This document shows, one piece after another, positions 17,585 to 26,642 of a stretch of DNA of 64,000 nt (the first letter of the stretch is position 1; every line of letters begins with the position of its first letter). The stretch is from NCBI GenBank assembly GCA_020630435.1, contig JAHDBJ010000003.1, positions 124,001 to 188,000 on the forward strand, written 5' to 3'. The notes under the pieces are model-generated. The model made no database searches, was not told where the DNA came from, and saw only the letters and a list, made by a program, of their open reading frames with translations. The position numbers were made by a program, and so were the translations under genes. Origin of the DNA: Saprospiraceae bacterium. Its GTDB lineage: Bacteria > Bacteroidota > Bacteroidia > Chitinophagales > Saprospiraceae.

Positions 17585-18802
17585 ATGAGTACCAATATTA
17601 TCCTTTTTGATAGTGACAATAGAGAGCATCTTCTTCCACTAACTTTCACTCGTCCTACAGGAGAGATAAGAGTTGGAATTTTAAAAATTAAAGAAAAATG
17701 GGAAAAATGGCTCAATGGTAAAGCCTCCTATATCACTCAAGATTATCTGTCTGAAAAATTTCCAATTCATATCGAAGAGGATAATATCATTATTAACGGC
17801 TCTGCCTTACCCTCTCCTTATCTTGTTCGCCTAATCAAGGAGTTGGGCAATAATGAAGCTTTACTCCAAGACGGTGAATTAATTGCTGGTAGGCTAGATA
17901 GCAAACAGTTTGATAACTTAATGAAGGATCGAGAGATTGAAGAACTGAAAGGTTTTGAATTGACCGATACGCCCTTTATTCAAATCAATACTCCTTGGGA
18001 TATTTTTAAATTTAATAAAGAAGCCCTCATTGAAGATTTTGAGTTATTGACCAAAGGTAGAAAATCTCAATCTTTGAGTACTACGAATAGAGTTATCAAC
18101 CATGGAAATATTTTTCTTGAAGAGGGGGCAAATGTTGAGTTTTCGATTCTCAATGCCAAAGATGCGCCTATTTATATTGGTGCTAATGCTACTATAATGG
18201 AGGGGGCAATGATACGTGGTGGCTTGGCATTATGTGATAATGCCATTGTTAAGATGGGAGCAAAACTGTATGGTGCAAATACGATCGGCCCTCATTGTAA
18301 AATAGGTGGTGAAGTAAGCAATTCTATCTTTATGGGCTACTCCAATAAAGGGCATGAAGGATATATAGGAAATTCTGTCATTGGAGAATGGTGCAATTTT
18401 GGCGCAGACTCTAATACTTCTAACCTTAAAAACGATTATGGTGAAGTTAAACTTTGGAATTATCCTGCTGGTCGTTTCTTATCTTCAGGCGAACAATTTC
18501 TAGGACTAATTATGGGCGATCATTCTAAATGTGGTATCAATACCATGTTCAATACTGGTACAGTAGTTGGCGTTTTTTGTAATATTTTTGGTGCTGGTTA
18601 TCCTAGAAACTTTATTCCCTCTTTTTCTTGGGGAGGAAAACAAGGTTTCAGTACTTATCAATTAGTTAAAACTTCAAAAGTTGCTAAAAAAGTCATGGCT
18701 AGAAGAAATATAGAATTTTCTAAAGCGGATGAAAATATTTTAAAAATTGTCGCTGATGCCACGAGTGAATACCGTACTTGGGATAAACAAAAGACCTCAT
18801 GA
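17585..18802 (+). CDS. GlmU-like sugar nucleotidyltransferase/acyltransferase family protein
   Basis: A 405-residue cytoplasmic protein of the Bacteroidota GlmU-like family. It opens with IILFDSDNREHLLPLTFTRP and RVGILKIKEKWEKWL, and from about residue 150 has a left-handed beta-helix of hexapeptide repeats (IYIGANATIMEGAMIRGG, CDNAIVKMGAKLYGANTIG). Classic GlmU joins UTP to GlcNAc-1-P and acetylates GlcN-1-P. Here the usual LxxGxGTRM nucleotide motif at the N-terminus is missing, so the exact reaction is unsure. It is preceded by the L31 terminator and ends 11 bases from the convergent SNF2 gene. Confidence 0.82.
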   Translation: MSTNIILFDSDNREHLLPLTFTRPTGEIRVGILKIKEKWEKWLNGKASYITQDYLSEKFPIHIEEDNIIINGSALPSPYLVRLIKELGNNEALLQDGELIAGRLDSKQFDNLMKDREIEELKGFELTDTPFIQINTPWDIFKFNKEALIEDFELLTKGRKSQSLSTTNRVINHGNIFLEEGANVEFSILNAKDAPIYIGANATIMEGAMIRGGLALCDNAIVKMGAKLYGANTIGPHCKIGGEVSNSIFMGYSNKGHEGYIGNSVIGEWCNFGADSNTSNLKNDYGEVKLWNYPAGRFLSSGEQFLGLIMGDHSKCGINTMFNTGTVVGVFCNIFGAGYPRNFIPSFSWGGKQGFSTYQLVKTSKVAKKVMARRNIEFSKADENILKIVADATSEYRTWDKQKTS

Positions 18803-18813
18803 AAATGAAATGA

Positions 18814-21800
18814 CTATTCTAACCTGACTAATTCTCTAAGATCATTATCGGATAATTCCCCTATCCATTTTTCTCCAATATTAACGGTAAGATTGGCCAA
18901 CTCTTTTTTGGATTGAATCAACATATCAATTTTTTCTTCAAAGGTATCTTTGGTTAATAAGCGGTGTACTTGAACATTCTTGGTTTGTCCAATTCGATAT
19001 GTTCGATCCGTTGCTTGGCTCTCAACCGCAGGATTCCACCATAAATCATAATGAATAACATTACTAGCTGCTGTCAAGTTTAACCCCACTCCTGCTGCTC
19101 GTAAAGATAAAACCATAACTTTTATGGAATCATTATTTTGAAAGCTATCTACGAGCTTATCTCTTTTCTTCCGACTCAAGCCTCCATGCAAAAAAGGGGT
19201 ATTAAATCCATATTCCTTTTTCAGCATATTGACTAAAATGTCTCCCATCAATTTATATTGTGTAAAAATGATAGCCTTTTCACCTGTGTCAAATATATTT
19301 TTTAGCAGCTCAAATAATAATTCGCTTTTCCCAGATAATCTAATATTATAATTATTATCTTTTAAAAAATTAGCAGGGTGATTACATACTTGTTTGAGAT
19401 TTGTCAATAATTTCAGAACCGCTCCACGTCGTTGTATTCCTTCACTATTTTCAATTTCTGACATCGTTTCATTGACAATATTTTGATAAATGGCAGCCTG
19501 ATCTTTTGATAGATTACAATACTGATTTGTCTCAATTTTTTCGGGTAAATCCTTAATAATCGATTTATCAGATTTTAACCGTCGTAAAATAAAGGGCGCT
19601 GTTATTTTCCTAAATTCTTGAAGCTTTTCATTATCTCTCTCCAATTCTATGGGTTTTGCATAGTTTTGATGAAATCTCTTCAATCCTCCTAAATATCCTT
19701 TATTAATAAAATCAAAAATACTCCAATACTCTGATAAACGGTTTTCTACAGGAGTACCACTCATCGCTATTTTAACTGCTGCATTGACTCTTTTAATTGC
19801 TCTAGTCTGTGCAGTAATAGGATTCTTAATATTTTGAGCTTCATCGATTACCATAACGGCCCATTCCTGTTTTTCCAAAATATTGTCTTTTCCTCGAAGC
19901 ACACCATAAGTCGTTAATACAATATCAATACCTTTAAGATAAAACTTTCGATTACTGCCATGATACAACAAACTTGTCAAACTGGGCGCAAAACGGTCAA
20001 TTTCCTTTTGCCAGTTGGTTAACAAGGTTGTAGGCACAACAATCAAAACCTTCCTTTCTGAAAAAGCTCCTTCTTCCTTCATTTTTAGTAACGTTGCAAT
20101 TACTTGTACTGTCTTCCCTAATCCCATATCATCGGCTATCAAACTACCAAAACCTATTTGTGCATTTTTATAAAGCCATTCGTAGCCCCTCAATTGATAA
20201 GGTCTTAAGGTTGCTAATAAATGTTCAGGCAACGGAACTTCATCAACTTCTAAGATAGATTTTAAAATATTTTGGGTCGATTTATCCATTAAAATTTTAG
20301 CTCCATCATATTCTTCTGCTAAGGCGACTTTGAGCAATTCAACACCATTTAACTCTGGGGGACTTTTTATCTTTCGAATTAAAGTCTGTATTTCACTATT
20401 ATTAACATAAACATACTGATTATTGATTTTAACAATGCCTGCTAATCCTTTTACCATCTTCAAAAACTCCTCTGTATCTACAAATTCATCACCAATCGCT
20501 ACTTGCCAATCAAAATTTAATAAGGTATCTATTCCAAATAACGATTGTTTTCGTTTTATCTTAGTTGGATTATTTGAGATTAATTTCATTGAAAACTGTG
20601 GGCGAATCAAGTTTTTTAGAGATTTGGGAACTAGTATTTTTACGCCTAATAAACGAAGTGCAGGTAAAATATTGAACAGTACATCAGCAAATTGAGTAGG
20701 CAATATTTTAAGAGCATTTTTTTGTGTGAAAACTATTTCTTTTAGTTCGGGAAAATATGCAATCAGCCTTGTCATATCTTCGAGGACATCCAACCTAATA
20801 TTCTCATAGATTTCATCATTCATCACCTCCTCCAAAGATAGAATTGCCTTAGGAGTTTGCGTTCTATCCTCTATATATAGTTCAATTTGAAAAGCTGCTC
20901 CATCATTCGAAACTTTAATAAGTGGAAGATGTGTTTTTTCCTTTGCATCAAAGGTATTATGATTTAACCAAGAGTTGATATTTTCGGGCATCTCATATTC
21001 ATAGTATCTATTAAAACGCTGGACAAAGCCAGAGAAAAACAAATCGACAATTTTATCCCTTTTAGACGAGGCTGCTATTCCGCTATATTCTTGCACATAA
21101 TACCCCAAAAAAAGAGATACTATCCCACTCAATTGTTCAGTAATATTAAAAAAAGAAAGCGATGCTCCGTCATTGAACTGTAGTGATCCTTCAGGTAAAA
21201 ACTGGGCGACTTTAAGATGTATTTTATTGACTTTAGACTGTATTGTTGCAGGAATCCAGCGAATAATATAACCATCTTCTACTTTTAGTAATTGTGGCAA
21301 AAAAGCTCCTTTTTGAAGAAGTTGAAGCGCATACTGATAGGCTAAGATAATACCTTGTGTTAAAGGAGGATAATTATCTATCGTGGAAAAAGGAATGGAC
21401 TGTAGAGTTTGAACCAAATCTATAATATCATTATAGACAATTTCCTTTTGACCATTTTTAAAAAAAATCAGCTTCCTAAATTCATAATTTTCATCAAAAA
21501 CAAAAACCGCATTAGTAAAGGTAGATTGAATATCTTCTAACTTATTAAGCGACTTTTTATCTTTTATTTTTTTTACTTTCTTCTCAACATTTAGATAAAC
21601 ATTATAGAGTATTTCTTTAAAATTTTTGTAAAAAAGTTGATAAAATGATGGTTCATCAGCTAATATCGTAAAAAGTTGCTCTCTTGCTTCAGGAATTTTA
21701 GTAAAGTCAATGTCTTTAATACCTAAAGATTCCTCAAAAATATTATCTTCTTTAAATTCAACTAGTCTTCGGACAGTCAAAATTCCATTTTTTTGTGCTT

Positions 21801-22326
21801 CTTTATTCTCTTTTTTATCTCCTAGTATATACTTTAAATTTAATCCTCTCATTTCAAATATCAAGAAAGGATTTTGATTGATTTTATCTGCAAGTACATA
21901 AATAGTTGCTGCAATATGTTTACAGGGAACAGAAGAATCTGGACAATTACAAAAAGCATTTAAGCTAGACCACAGAGTAGGAAAAAGCTGGATTTTTTGA
22001 CATTCACAGAAAAAATTAAGGCCTTGCGGAAGGTTTCCTTTTATTAATTCTGACAGCATCAAGGGATTTTTTGTAACTTGAGCTACGATTTTGTCTTTTT
22101 GGCTTTCTGAAAATGTAGGGACAATAAGTTTAACACGGTATGGTAAGGGATTAGATCCTAATACTTTACCATCAATAAGCCCTTCTTTTACAGTAATGTC
22201 AATAACTAAGCCCTTTTTGGCATACATTTTCCCCCTTTGAAGTCGGTCATCTTGGTCAATGTTTCCTAAAGTAGTTAACCATTGTTCTCCCCACCAAGTT
22301 TTGTCTGATTTTACTCTATTATTCAA
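18814..22326 (-). CDS. SWIM zinc-finger SNF2-family DNA helicase/translocase
   Basis: A 1170-residue ATP-driven DNA translocase. The N-terminal SWIM zinc finger (FCNCPDSSVPCKH, near residue 125) binds DNA or protein. A long central region of about 550 residues of unassigned fold follows. The SNF2 motor has Walker A ADDMGLGKTVQ at about 728, the DEAQ box at about 826, and the C-terminal helicase lobe ending with SLRAAGVGLNLTAASNVIHY and DRTYRIGQ. The family remodels DNA-protein complexes; in bacteria it is often tied to transcription. It stands alone, with a possible -7 box about 110 bases upstream. Confidence 0.9.
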   Translation of the reverse strand: MNNRVKSDKTWWGEQWLTTLGNIDQDDRLQRGKMYAKKGLVIDITVKEGLIDGKVLGSNPLPYRVKLIVPTFSESQKDKIVAQVTKNPLMLSELIKGNLPQGLNFFCECQKIQLFPTLWSSLNAFCNCPDSSVPCKHIAATIYVLADKINQNPFLIFEMRGLNLKYILGDKKENKEAQKNGILTVRRLVEFKEDNIFEESLGIKDIDFTKIPEAREQLFTILADEPSFYQLFYKNFKEILYNVYLNVEKKVKKIKDKKSLNKLEDIQSTFTNAVFVFDENYEFRKLIFFKNGQKEIVYNDIIDLVQTLQSIPFSTIDNYPPLTQGIILAYQYALQLLQKGAFLPQLLKVEDGYIIRWIPATIQSKVNKIHLKVAQFLPEGSLQFNDGASLSFFNITEQLSGIVSLFLGYYVQEYSGIAASSKRDKIVDLFFSGFVQRFNRYYEYEMPENINSWLNHNTFDAKEKTHLPLIKVSNDGAAFQIELYIEDRTQTPKAILSLEEVMNDEIYENIRLDVLEDMTRLIAYFPELKEIVFTQKNALKILPTQFADVLFNILPALRLLGVKILVPKSLKNLIRPQFSMKLISNNPTKIKRKQSLFGIDTLLNFDWQVAIGDEFVDTEEFLKMVKGLAGIVKINNQYVYVNNSEIQTLIRKIKSPPELNGVELLKVALAEEYDGAKILMDKSTQNILKSILEVDEVPLPEHLLATLRPYQLRGYEWLYKNAQIGFGSLIADDMGLGKTVQVIATLLKMKEEGAFSERKVLIVVPTTLLTNWQKEIDRFAPSLTSLLYHGSNRKFYLKGIDIVLTTYGVLRGKDNILEKQEWAVMVIDEAQNIKNPITAQTRAIKRVNAAVKIAMSGTPVENRLSEYWSIFDFINKGYLGGLKRFHQNYAKPIELERDNEKLQEFRKITAPFILRRLKSDKSIIKDLPEKIETNQYCNLSKDQAAIYQNIVNETMSEIENSEGIQRRGAVLKLLTNLKQVCNHPANFLKDNNYNIRLSGKSELLFELLKNIFDTGEKAIIFTQYKLMGDILVNMLKKEYGFNTPFLHGGLSRKKRDKLVDSFQNNDSIKVMVLSLRAAGVGLNLTAASNVIHYDLWWNPAVESQATDRTYRIGQTKNVQVHRLLTKDTFEEKIDMLIQSKKELANLTVNIGEKWIGELSDNDLRELVRLE

Positions 22327-22434
22327 TATTTCAGTTTGCTATTAACAATTGGTCAAAAAAATACAACTCTATCTTGTTTGATAAACAGAGAAAACAATTC
22401 ATTTTTTGACTTATTTTTAGGATTAAACAAGGAG

Positions 22435-22442
22435 CAAAGATA
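22435..22442 (-). promoter_or_regulatory. Candidate -7 promoter box of the SNF2 gene
   Basis: The minus strand reads TATCTTTG, followed by CTCC. It lies about 110 bases before the SNF2 ATG. Confidence 0.4.
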
Positions 22443-22635
22443 AAAAATGATAGCTTTTTTAATGAAATTTAAAAAAATAAAAATAACAAAGTCCTAAAAA
22501 ACGTTAGAGCAATAAATTTTTGGATAAAATAAATCTTTAAAGAAACTCATAATCGAATTCTTTTTTATAATTTTACTAGGTCGTAGCTTGTTTAAACGAG
22601 CATTAGACATTCTAGAATAAAGAAAACATCTCAAT

Positions 22636-23706
22636 ATGAACTTATTTCGACAAATTCTACTTACTTCTTTTTTTGCCCTTTTAGCTTTAGGTGTCACTGC
22701 TCAAGACATCCATTTTTCTCAGTTCTATAATTCTCCTCTGAATCTCAACCCTGCAATGACAGGTGTGATGAATTGTAATATTCGATTGATAGGAAACTAT
22801 AGAAACCAATGGTCAAGTGTACTTCGTTCTAATGCTTTTAAGACATATGCCGTTTCATATGATCAAAAAATCCCTGTTGGTCGAAGTGATTATTTCGGTT
22901 TTGGATTAGGTCTTTGGGGAGATAAAGCTGGTGAACTTTCCTTTTCTACAACTCAAGCTAAACTGTCTGCTTCCTACAGTAAACGTATGGGCGGAGATCG
23001 TCGGGGGACTTCACACTATCTTGTGGTAGGTGCGGAAGCAGGAATTGTACAGCGTAGTATTGATTTTATAGCCGCTAGATTTGGGTCTCAATATGATTAT
23101 GATCTTGGAGAATATAACCAATTTTTACAATCTGGTGAATTCTTTGATAATGATAATATTGTTTCTGCTGATTTTGGTGCTGGGTTATTATGGTTTACAA
23201 CTCTTGATAAAAATAATAGTTTCTACGGAGGTGTGGCATTTGCCCACTTAAATAGTCCTAAGGTTTCTTTTATTGACTCTACTGCCGTCAATCGTGAGGA
23301 TATTAGTGTATATTCTAAATTTACGATACACGGTGGTGGTGAGTTTATGCTTTCGGATCGAATGGGTATAGTGCCTAATTTAGTTGCATTGATTCAAGGA
23401 CCAGATTTGGAAATTAACCCTGGTGCTAGTCTTAAATTCCTAATGGGCAAGAATCGTCGTATCAACCAAGCTTTCCAATTGGGGCTATGGGGTAGACTAA
23501 GTAATTATGGAGAAAGTGGAATGAATATGGATGCAATTATACTTTCTACTAGATTCGATTATGAAAACTTTGGCATTGGCATTAGTTATGATATAAACGT
23601 ATCCGATCTTAGAGCTGCCAGCAATGGTAACGGTGGGTTTGAATTCTCACTTTTATATAATATATGTGGTAATGAACGACGTGGTGTCTATTGTCCTAAT
23701 TTTTAA
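22636..23706 (+). CDS. PorP/SprF family type IX secretion membrane protein
   Basis: A 356-residue outer-membrane protein. The signal peptide ends at VTAQ (about residue 22), and the mature part starts with the family signature DIHFSQFYNSPLNLNPAMTG. The rest is alternating beta strands ending in aromatic residues, the pattern of a membrane barrel. PorP/SprF proteins work with the type IX secretion and gliding machinery, and often with a partner surface protein encoded beside them. No such large adhesin is present here; the neighbours are SNF2 and a carboxypeptidase. A strong terminator follows. Confidence 0.92.
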   Translation: MNLFRQILLTSFFALLALGVTAQDIHFSQFYNSPLNLNPAMTGVMNCNIRLIGNYRNQWSSVLRSNAFKTYAVSYDQKIPVGRSDYFGFGLGLWGDKAGELSFSTTQAKLSASYSKRMGGDRRGTSHYLVVGAEAGIVQRSIDFIAARFGSQYDYDLGEYNQFLQSGEFFDNDNIVSADFGAGLLWFTTLDKNNSFYGGVAFAHLNSPKVSFIDSTAVNREDISVYSKFTIHGGGEFMLSDRMGIVPNLVALIQGPDLEINPGASLKFLMGKNRRINQAFQLGLWGRLSNYGESGMNMDAIILSTRFDYENFGIGISYDINVSDLRAASNGNGGFEFSLLYNICGNERRGVYCPNF

Positions 23707-23726
23707 TTTATAATTTTTATTATCGT

Positions 23727-23767
23727 AAAAAAGCAAGATAGTTTCGTAAGAACTACCTTGCTTTTTT
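23727..23767 (+). terminator. Intrinsic terminator after the PorP/SprF gene
   Basis: AAAAAAGCAAG and CTTGCTTTTTT form a long stem, with TAGTT/AACTA continuing it inside after a mismatch. A T-run follows. Confidence 0.8.
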
Positions 23768-23796
23768 GTTTAAAAGACTTCTAATCTATTATCCTT

Positions 23797-25161
23797 ATGA
23801 AGTTTTCTTCTCCCCTACTCTTTGGTTTATTTTTTTTGACCATACTTTCTTCTTGTTCTATCTTTAATAAACAAAAACCAACCCCAGTACCTGATGATAA
23901 AACAGCTACAATTCCACCACCAATAAATACTGAAAATGAGCTAGCGCAACTTATTAAATATTCTTCTGTTTTTAGTAAAAGTTTTACTGGTTTTTCATTA
24001 TATGATCCAAGTACTAAAGAATATATTTATCAGGAAAATGGCGACAAGTACTTTACCCCTGCCTCAAACACTAAATTATTTACATTTTATACTTGTCTCG
24101 AAGTCTTAGGAGATTCTATCCCTGCGCTCAAATATGTTATACAAGGAGATTCTCTAATTTTTTGGGGAACGGGCGATCCTTCTTTTCTTAATCCGAATCT
24201 ACCACACGATACTAAAATTATTAAGTTTTTAACGAATCGAAAAGAAAAACTCTTCTTTTGTTCGCACAATTTTCAGGATAAAAAATATGGTTCAGGATGG
24301 GCATGGGATGATTATCCTTATTATTTCCAACCTGAAAAATCTCCCTTACCCATACATGGAAATGTAGTCTCTTTTCATCAAGATAGAAATACCGATAATT
24401 TCAACTACTATCCCCATTTTTTCTATGATTTCCTAAAAAAAGATCGAAACCATAGAACTGTCAGTAGACATCCAGACAAAAATATATTCTATTATAATCC
24501 TCGTTCTAGGGCTGGGTTTTCTAAGCAAATCCCTTTCATTTATTCAGATTCTTTGCTTATTAATGGTCTCAATCGGTTATTTAAATTAAACATTCAACTT
24601 TATACTAAGAAAGAAATGCCTCCTAAGCATCATAAAATCGTATATAGTGTTCCTAGTGATTTACTTTATAAAAGATTGCTACAGCCTAGTGATAACTTTG
24701 TAGCCGAACAGCTAATGTTACTTTGTGGTGCAGTCATAAACGATACGCTTAATGTGCGAAAAACGATTGACTTTGCTAAACATAATTTTTTTAACAACGC
24801 TCCTAGTATATTAGAATGGGTCGATGCCTCTGGTCTTTCTCGTTATAACCTAATTACGCCAAATACATTAGTCTATTTATTAGAAAAAATATATCATAAA
24901 ATTCCAATGGAACGGATAAAAGAAGTTTTTCCTGCTGGTGGTCAATCTGGAACGATTCGAAGATGGTATGCTAGTGATCCTCCTTTCATTTATGCTAAAA
25001 CAGGTACACTTCGCCACCGACATACATTGAGTGGTTACCTTATCACAGAAAGCAAACGAGTCCTTATTTTTAGCTTCATGCACAATAATTATGTCTCCCC
25101 AAGTAGTGAAATCAAAAGAGAAATGGATAAGGTATTAAGACATATTCAAAAATCCTATTAA
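23797..25161 (+). CDS. dacB: D-alanyl-D-alanine carboxypeptidase/endopeptidase, PBP4 type (peptidase S13)
   Basis: A penicillin-binding protein that trims or cuts peptidoglycan stem peptides in the periplasm. The lipoprotein signal ends in SSCS, so it is probably lipid-anchored at Cys 20. The three active-site motifs of the S13 family are clear: SNTK (TPASNTKLFT, about residue 90), SDN (QPSDNFVAEQ) and KTG (YAKTGTLRHR). At 454 residues it is near the usual length. It overlaps nothing, but the next gene begins 8 bases later, suggesting co-transcription. The symbol is by family. Confidence 0.87.
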   Translation: MKFSSPLLFGLFFLTILSSCSIFNKQKPTPVPDDKTATIPPPINTENELAQLIKYSSVFSKSFTGFSLYDPSTKEYIYQENGDKYFTPASNTKLFTFYTCLEVLGDSIPALKYVIQGDSLIFWGTGDPSFLNPNLPHDTKIIKFLTNRKEKLFFCSHNFQDKKYGSGWAWDDYPYYFQPEKSPLPIHGNVVSFHQDRNTDNFNYYPHFFYDFLKKDRNHRTVSRHPDKNIFYYNPRSRAGFSKQIPFIYSDSLLINGLNRLFKLNIQLYTKKEMPPKHHKIVYSVPSDLLYKRLLQPSDNFVAEQLMLLCGAVINDTLNVRKTIDFAKHNFFNNAPSILEWVDASGLSRYNLITPNTLVYLLEKIYHKIPMERIKEVFPAGGQSGTIRRWYASDPPFIYAKTGTLRHRHTLSGYLITESKRVLIFSFMHNNYVSPSSEIKREMDKVLRHIQKSY

Positions 25162-25169
25162 ATACAACC

Positions 25170-26225
25170 ATGAGTTTTGAAAAAATAGTAGATAGACTGC
25201 TTCATCTTTTTAATCAACAAGATGCTACAAAAGATGAAATTATAGCTATTGCAAACGAGTATATTAAAGCTGCTAAAGCTATAAATAATGCTCATTCCAT
25301 TGAGGAATCAATGTTAAAAATAGCTCAACTCTTTATTACTCAAGATGTAGCATATAGCAGTTTAGCTTCAAATTTATGTGGATTCATGGTAGAGCAAGGC
25401 TATGATGCAAAAAGAATCTATTCAATCTATACTGAGTTTTATTTAGAGATACTTGAGCGAGCTATTCCCTTTATGGAATATTGTGCAACCCAATTAGAAA
25501 ATCTTAAAGAGGATGAAGATGAATATGAAAAACTAGATGAATTGGTAAAGGCTCACCCCTCAGAATATGAAGATGGCGTTCTAGCCTATCACCAATTAGA
25601 GAATTATTATACGATTGGTATTGCCATCTATAGTAGTCAACAAGATTATTTCAAATTCGGAAAAGAAACATTACATAAAGTCCATTTATATAGAGAATTA
25701 AATAATGGTTGTCATTGGTTTGCTACACTTTTTGATACGTTATTTAATGAGCCTATTGTTGTAATTGATATCGATCATCAAATAGGATTTGAAGGAATCA
25801 TGAATGGTGTAGTCAATAATTTTCAGTTACAGTTTTTACTTATGGGAATAGATGACATTAACAAAGATAAGATGTTGACCCAAGAGCAGTTAAGTGTTGT
25901 TAATGGTACTGGACCTCAAAACCTTCCTTCTCCTGCTACATTGAAATGGAATATGTATAATTGGCAATACATACAAAATAAAGATACTGCTGAAAACAAC
26001 TTCTCTAGTACCAATTATTGGATATGGGGAGAGGGAATTCCTTCACACATAACCTGCTTTGATAATAAGCGCATCATCTTGCTGGGTGAACCCTCTTATG
26101 AACGGTCAACCTCCATGCAGCGAACCTTTAGTCCACTGAAAGCATCTATTGAGGTTACAAAACTGTTGTCTTCAAGTGAGATTGATATTTGGTTAGATCT
26201 TTTTTTAAACAGAGAAATTAACTAA
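25170..26225 (+). CDS. Hypothetical soluble protein, 351 residues
   Basis: I do not recognise it. The N-terminal 110 residues are helical (FEKIVDRLLHLFNQQDATKD..), a middle acidic piece (NLKEDEDEYEKLDELV) follows, and the C-terminal part has a W-rich segment, WNMYNWQYIQNK and YWIWGEGIPSH. No signal peptide, TM helix or catalytic motif is visible. It starts 8 bases after the carboxypeptidase and is followed by a 153-base gap and then the small double-glycine peptide, so it may or may not belong with either. Codon use is like its neighbours. Confidence 0.55.
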   Translation: MSFEKIVDRLLHLFNQQDATKDEIIAIANEYIKAAKAINNAHSIEESMLKIAQLFITQDVAYSSLASNLCGFMVEQGYDAKRIYSIYTEFYLEILERAIPFMEYCATQLENLKEDEDEYEKLDELVKAHPSEYEDGVLAYHQLENYYTIGIAIYSSQQDYFKFGKETLHKVHLYRELNNGCHWFATLFDTLFNEPIVVIDIDHQIGFEGIMNGVVNNFQLQFLLMGIDDINKDKMLTQEQLSVVNGTGPQNLPSPATLKWNMYNWQYIQNKDTAENNFSSTNYWIWGEGIPSHITCFDNKRIILLGEPSYERSTSMQRTFSPLKASIEVTKLLSSSEIDIWLDLFLNREIN

Positions 26226-26333
26226 ACGCAATTCGAAAGATAAAAGCAAAATGTTATGCTTCAAACAACAATAGTTTTAAAATTATATTTTATATAATAA
26301 TATACATTATTATTAAAATTTATTTTTTTTATA

Positions 26334-26341
26334 TATTTTTG
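26334..26341 (+). promoter_or_regulatory. Candidate -7 promoter box (TATTTTTG)
   Basis: It fits TAnnTTTG, 37 bases before the start of the small peptide gene. No -33 box is evident in the AT-rich flank. Confidence 0.35.
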
Positions 26342-26378
26342 AGATGTTTAACCATTTTAACACATTTAAATTTTTACT

Positions 26379-26564
26379 ATGAAACAATTAATTAAATCTG
26401 GAACAAAACTCTCAAAAGAAGAGCAGAAAAATGTTTTTGGAGGGCGGCGGCTAAACTTTAACAATTGTGCTTCTATTTGCGCAACCGCTTCAGCAGGAAC
26501 ACCTTGTGGTCCTCCTCATTGCCCTGCTATTTGTGATGGGCATGGTGGATGGATCAACCTATAG
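26379..26564 (+). CDS. Small peptide with double-glycine leader and Cys-rich core (bacteriocin/RiPP precursor-like)
   Basis: A 61-residue peptide. Residues 1-22 form a leader of the type cut by C39 peptidase-containing ABC exporters (TKLSKEEQKNVFGG), with the GG at 21-22. The predicted core of 39 residues carries five Cys and many Gly, Pro and His (NNCASICATAS; TPCGPPHCPAICDGHGG). It has its own -7-like box and a terminator. No exporter, immunity gene or modifying enzyme is adjacent; the nearest RiPP-type enzyme is the LanB-like protein at 47.7 kb. The role as a secreted peptide is inferred. Confidence 0.65.
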   Translation: MKQLIKSGTKLSKEEQKNVFGGRRLNFNNCASICATASAGTPCGPPHCPAICDGHGGWINL

Positions 26565-26599
26565 AAAACTATTGATTGATTTATAAAGATACTTTCTTT

Positions 26600-26633
26600 A
26601 AGCTATCTCTTTAAATAGAGATAGCTTTTATTT
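26600..26633 (+). terminator. Intrinsic terminator after the small peptide gene
   Basis: AAGCTATCTCT (26600-26610) pairs with AGAGATAGCTT (26617-26627) and a T-rich tail follows. Confidence 0.78.
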
Positions 26634-26642
26634 TTTACAAAT

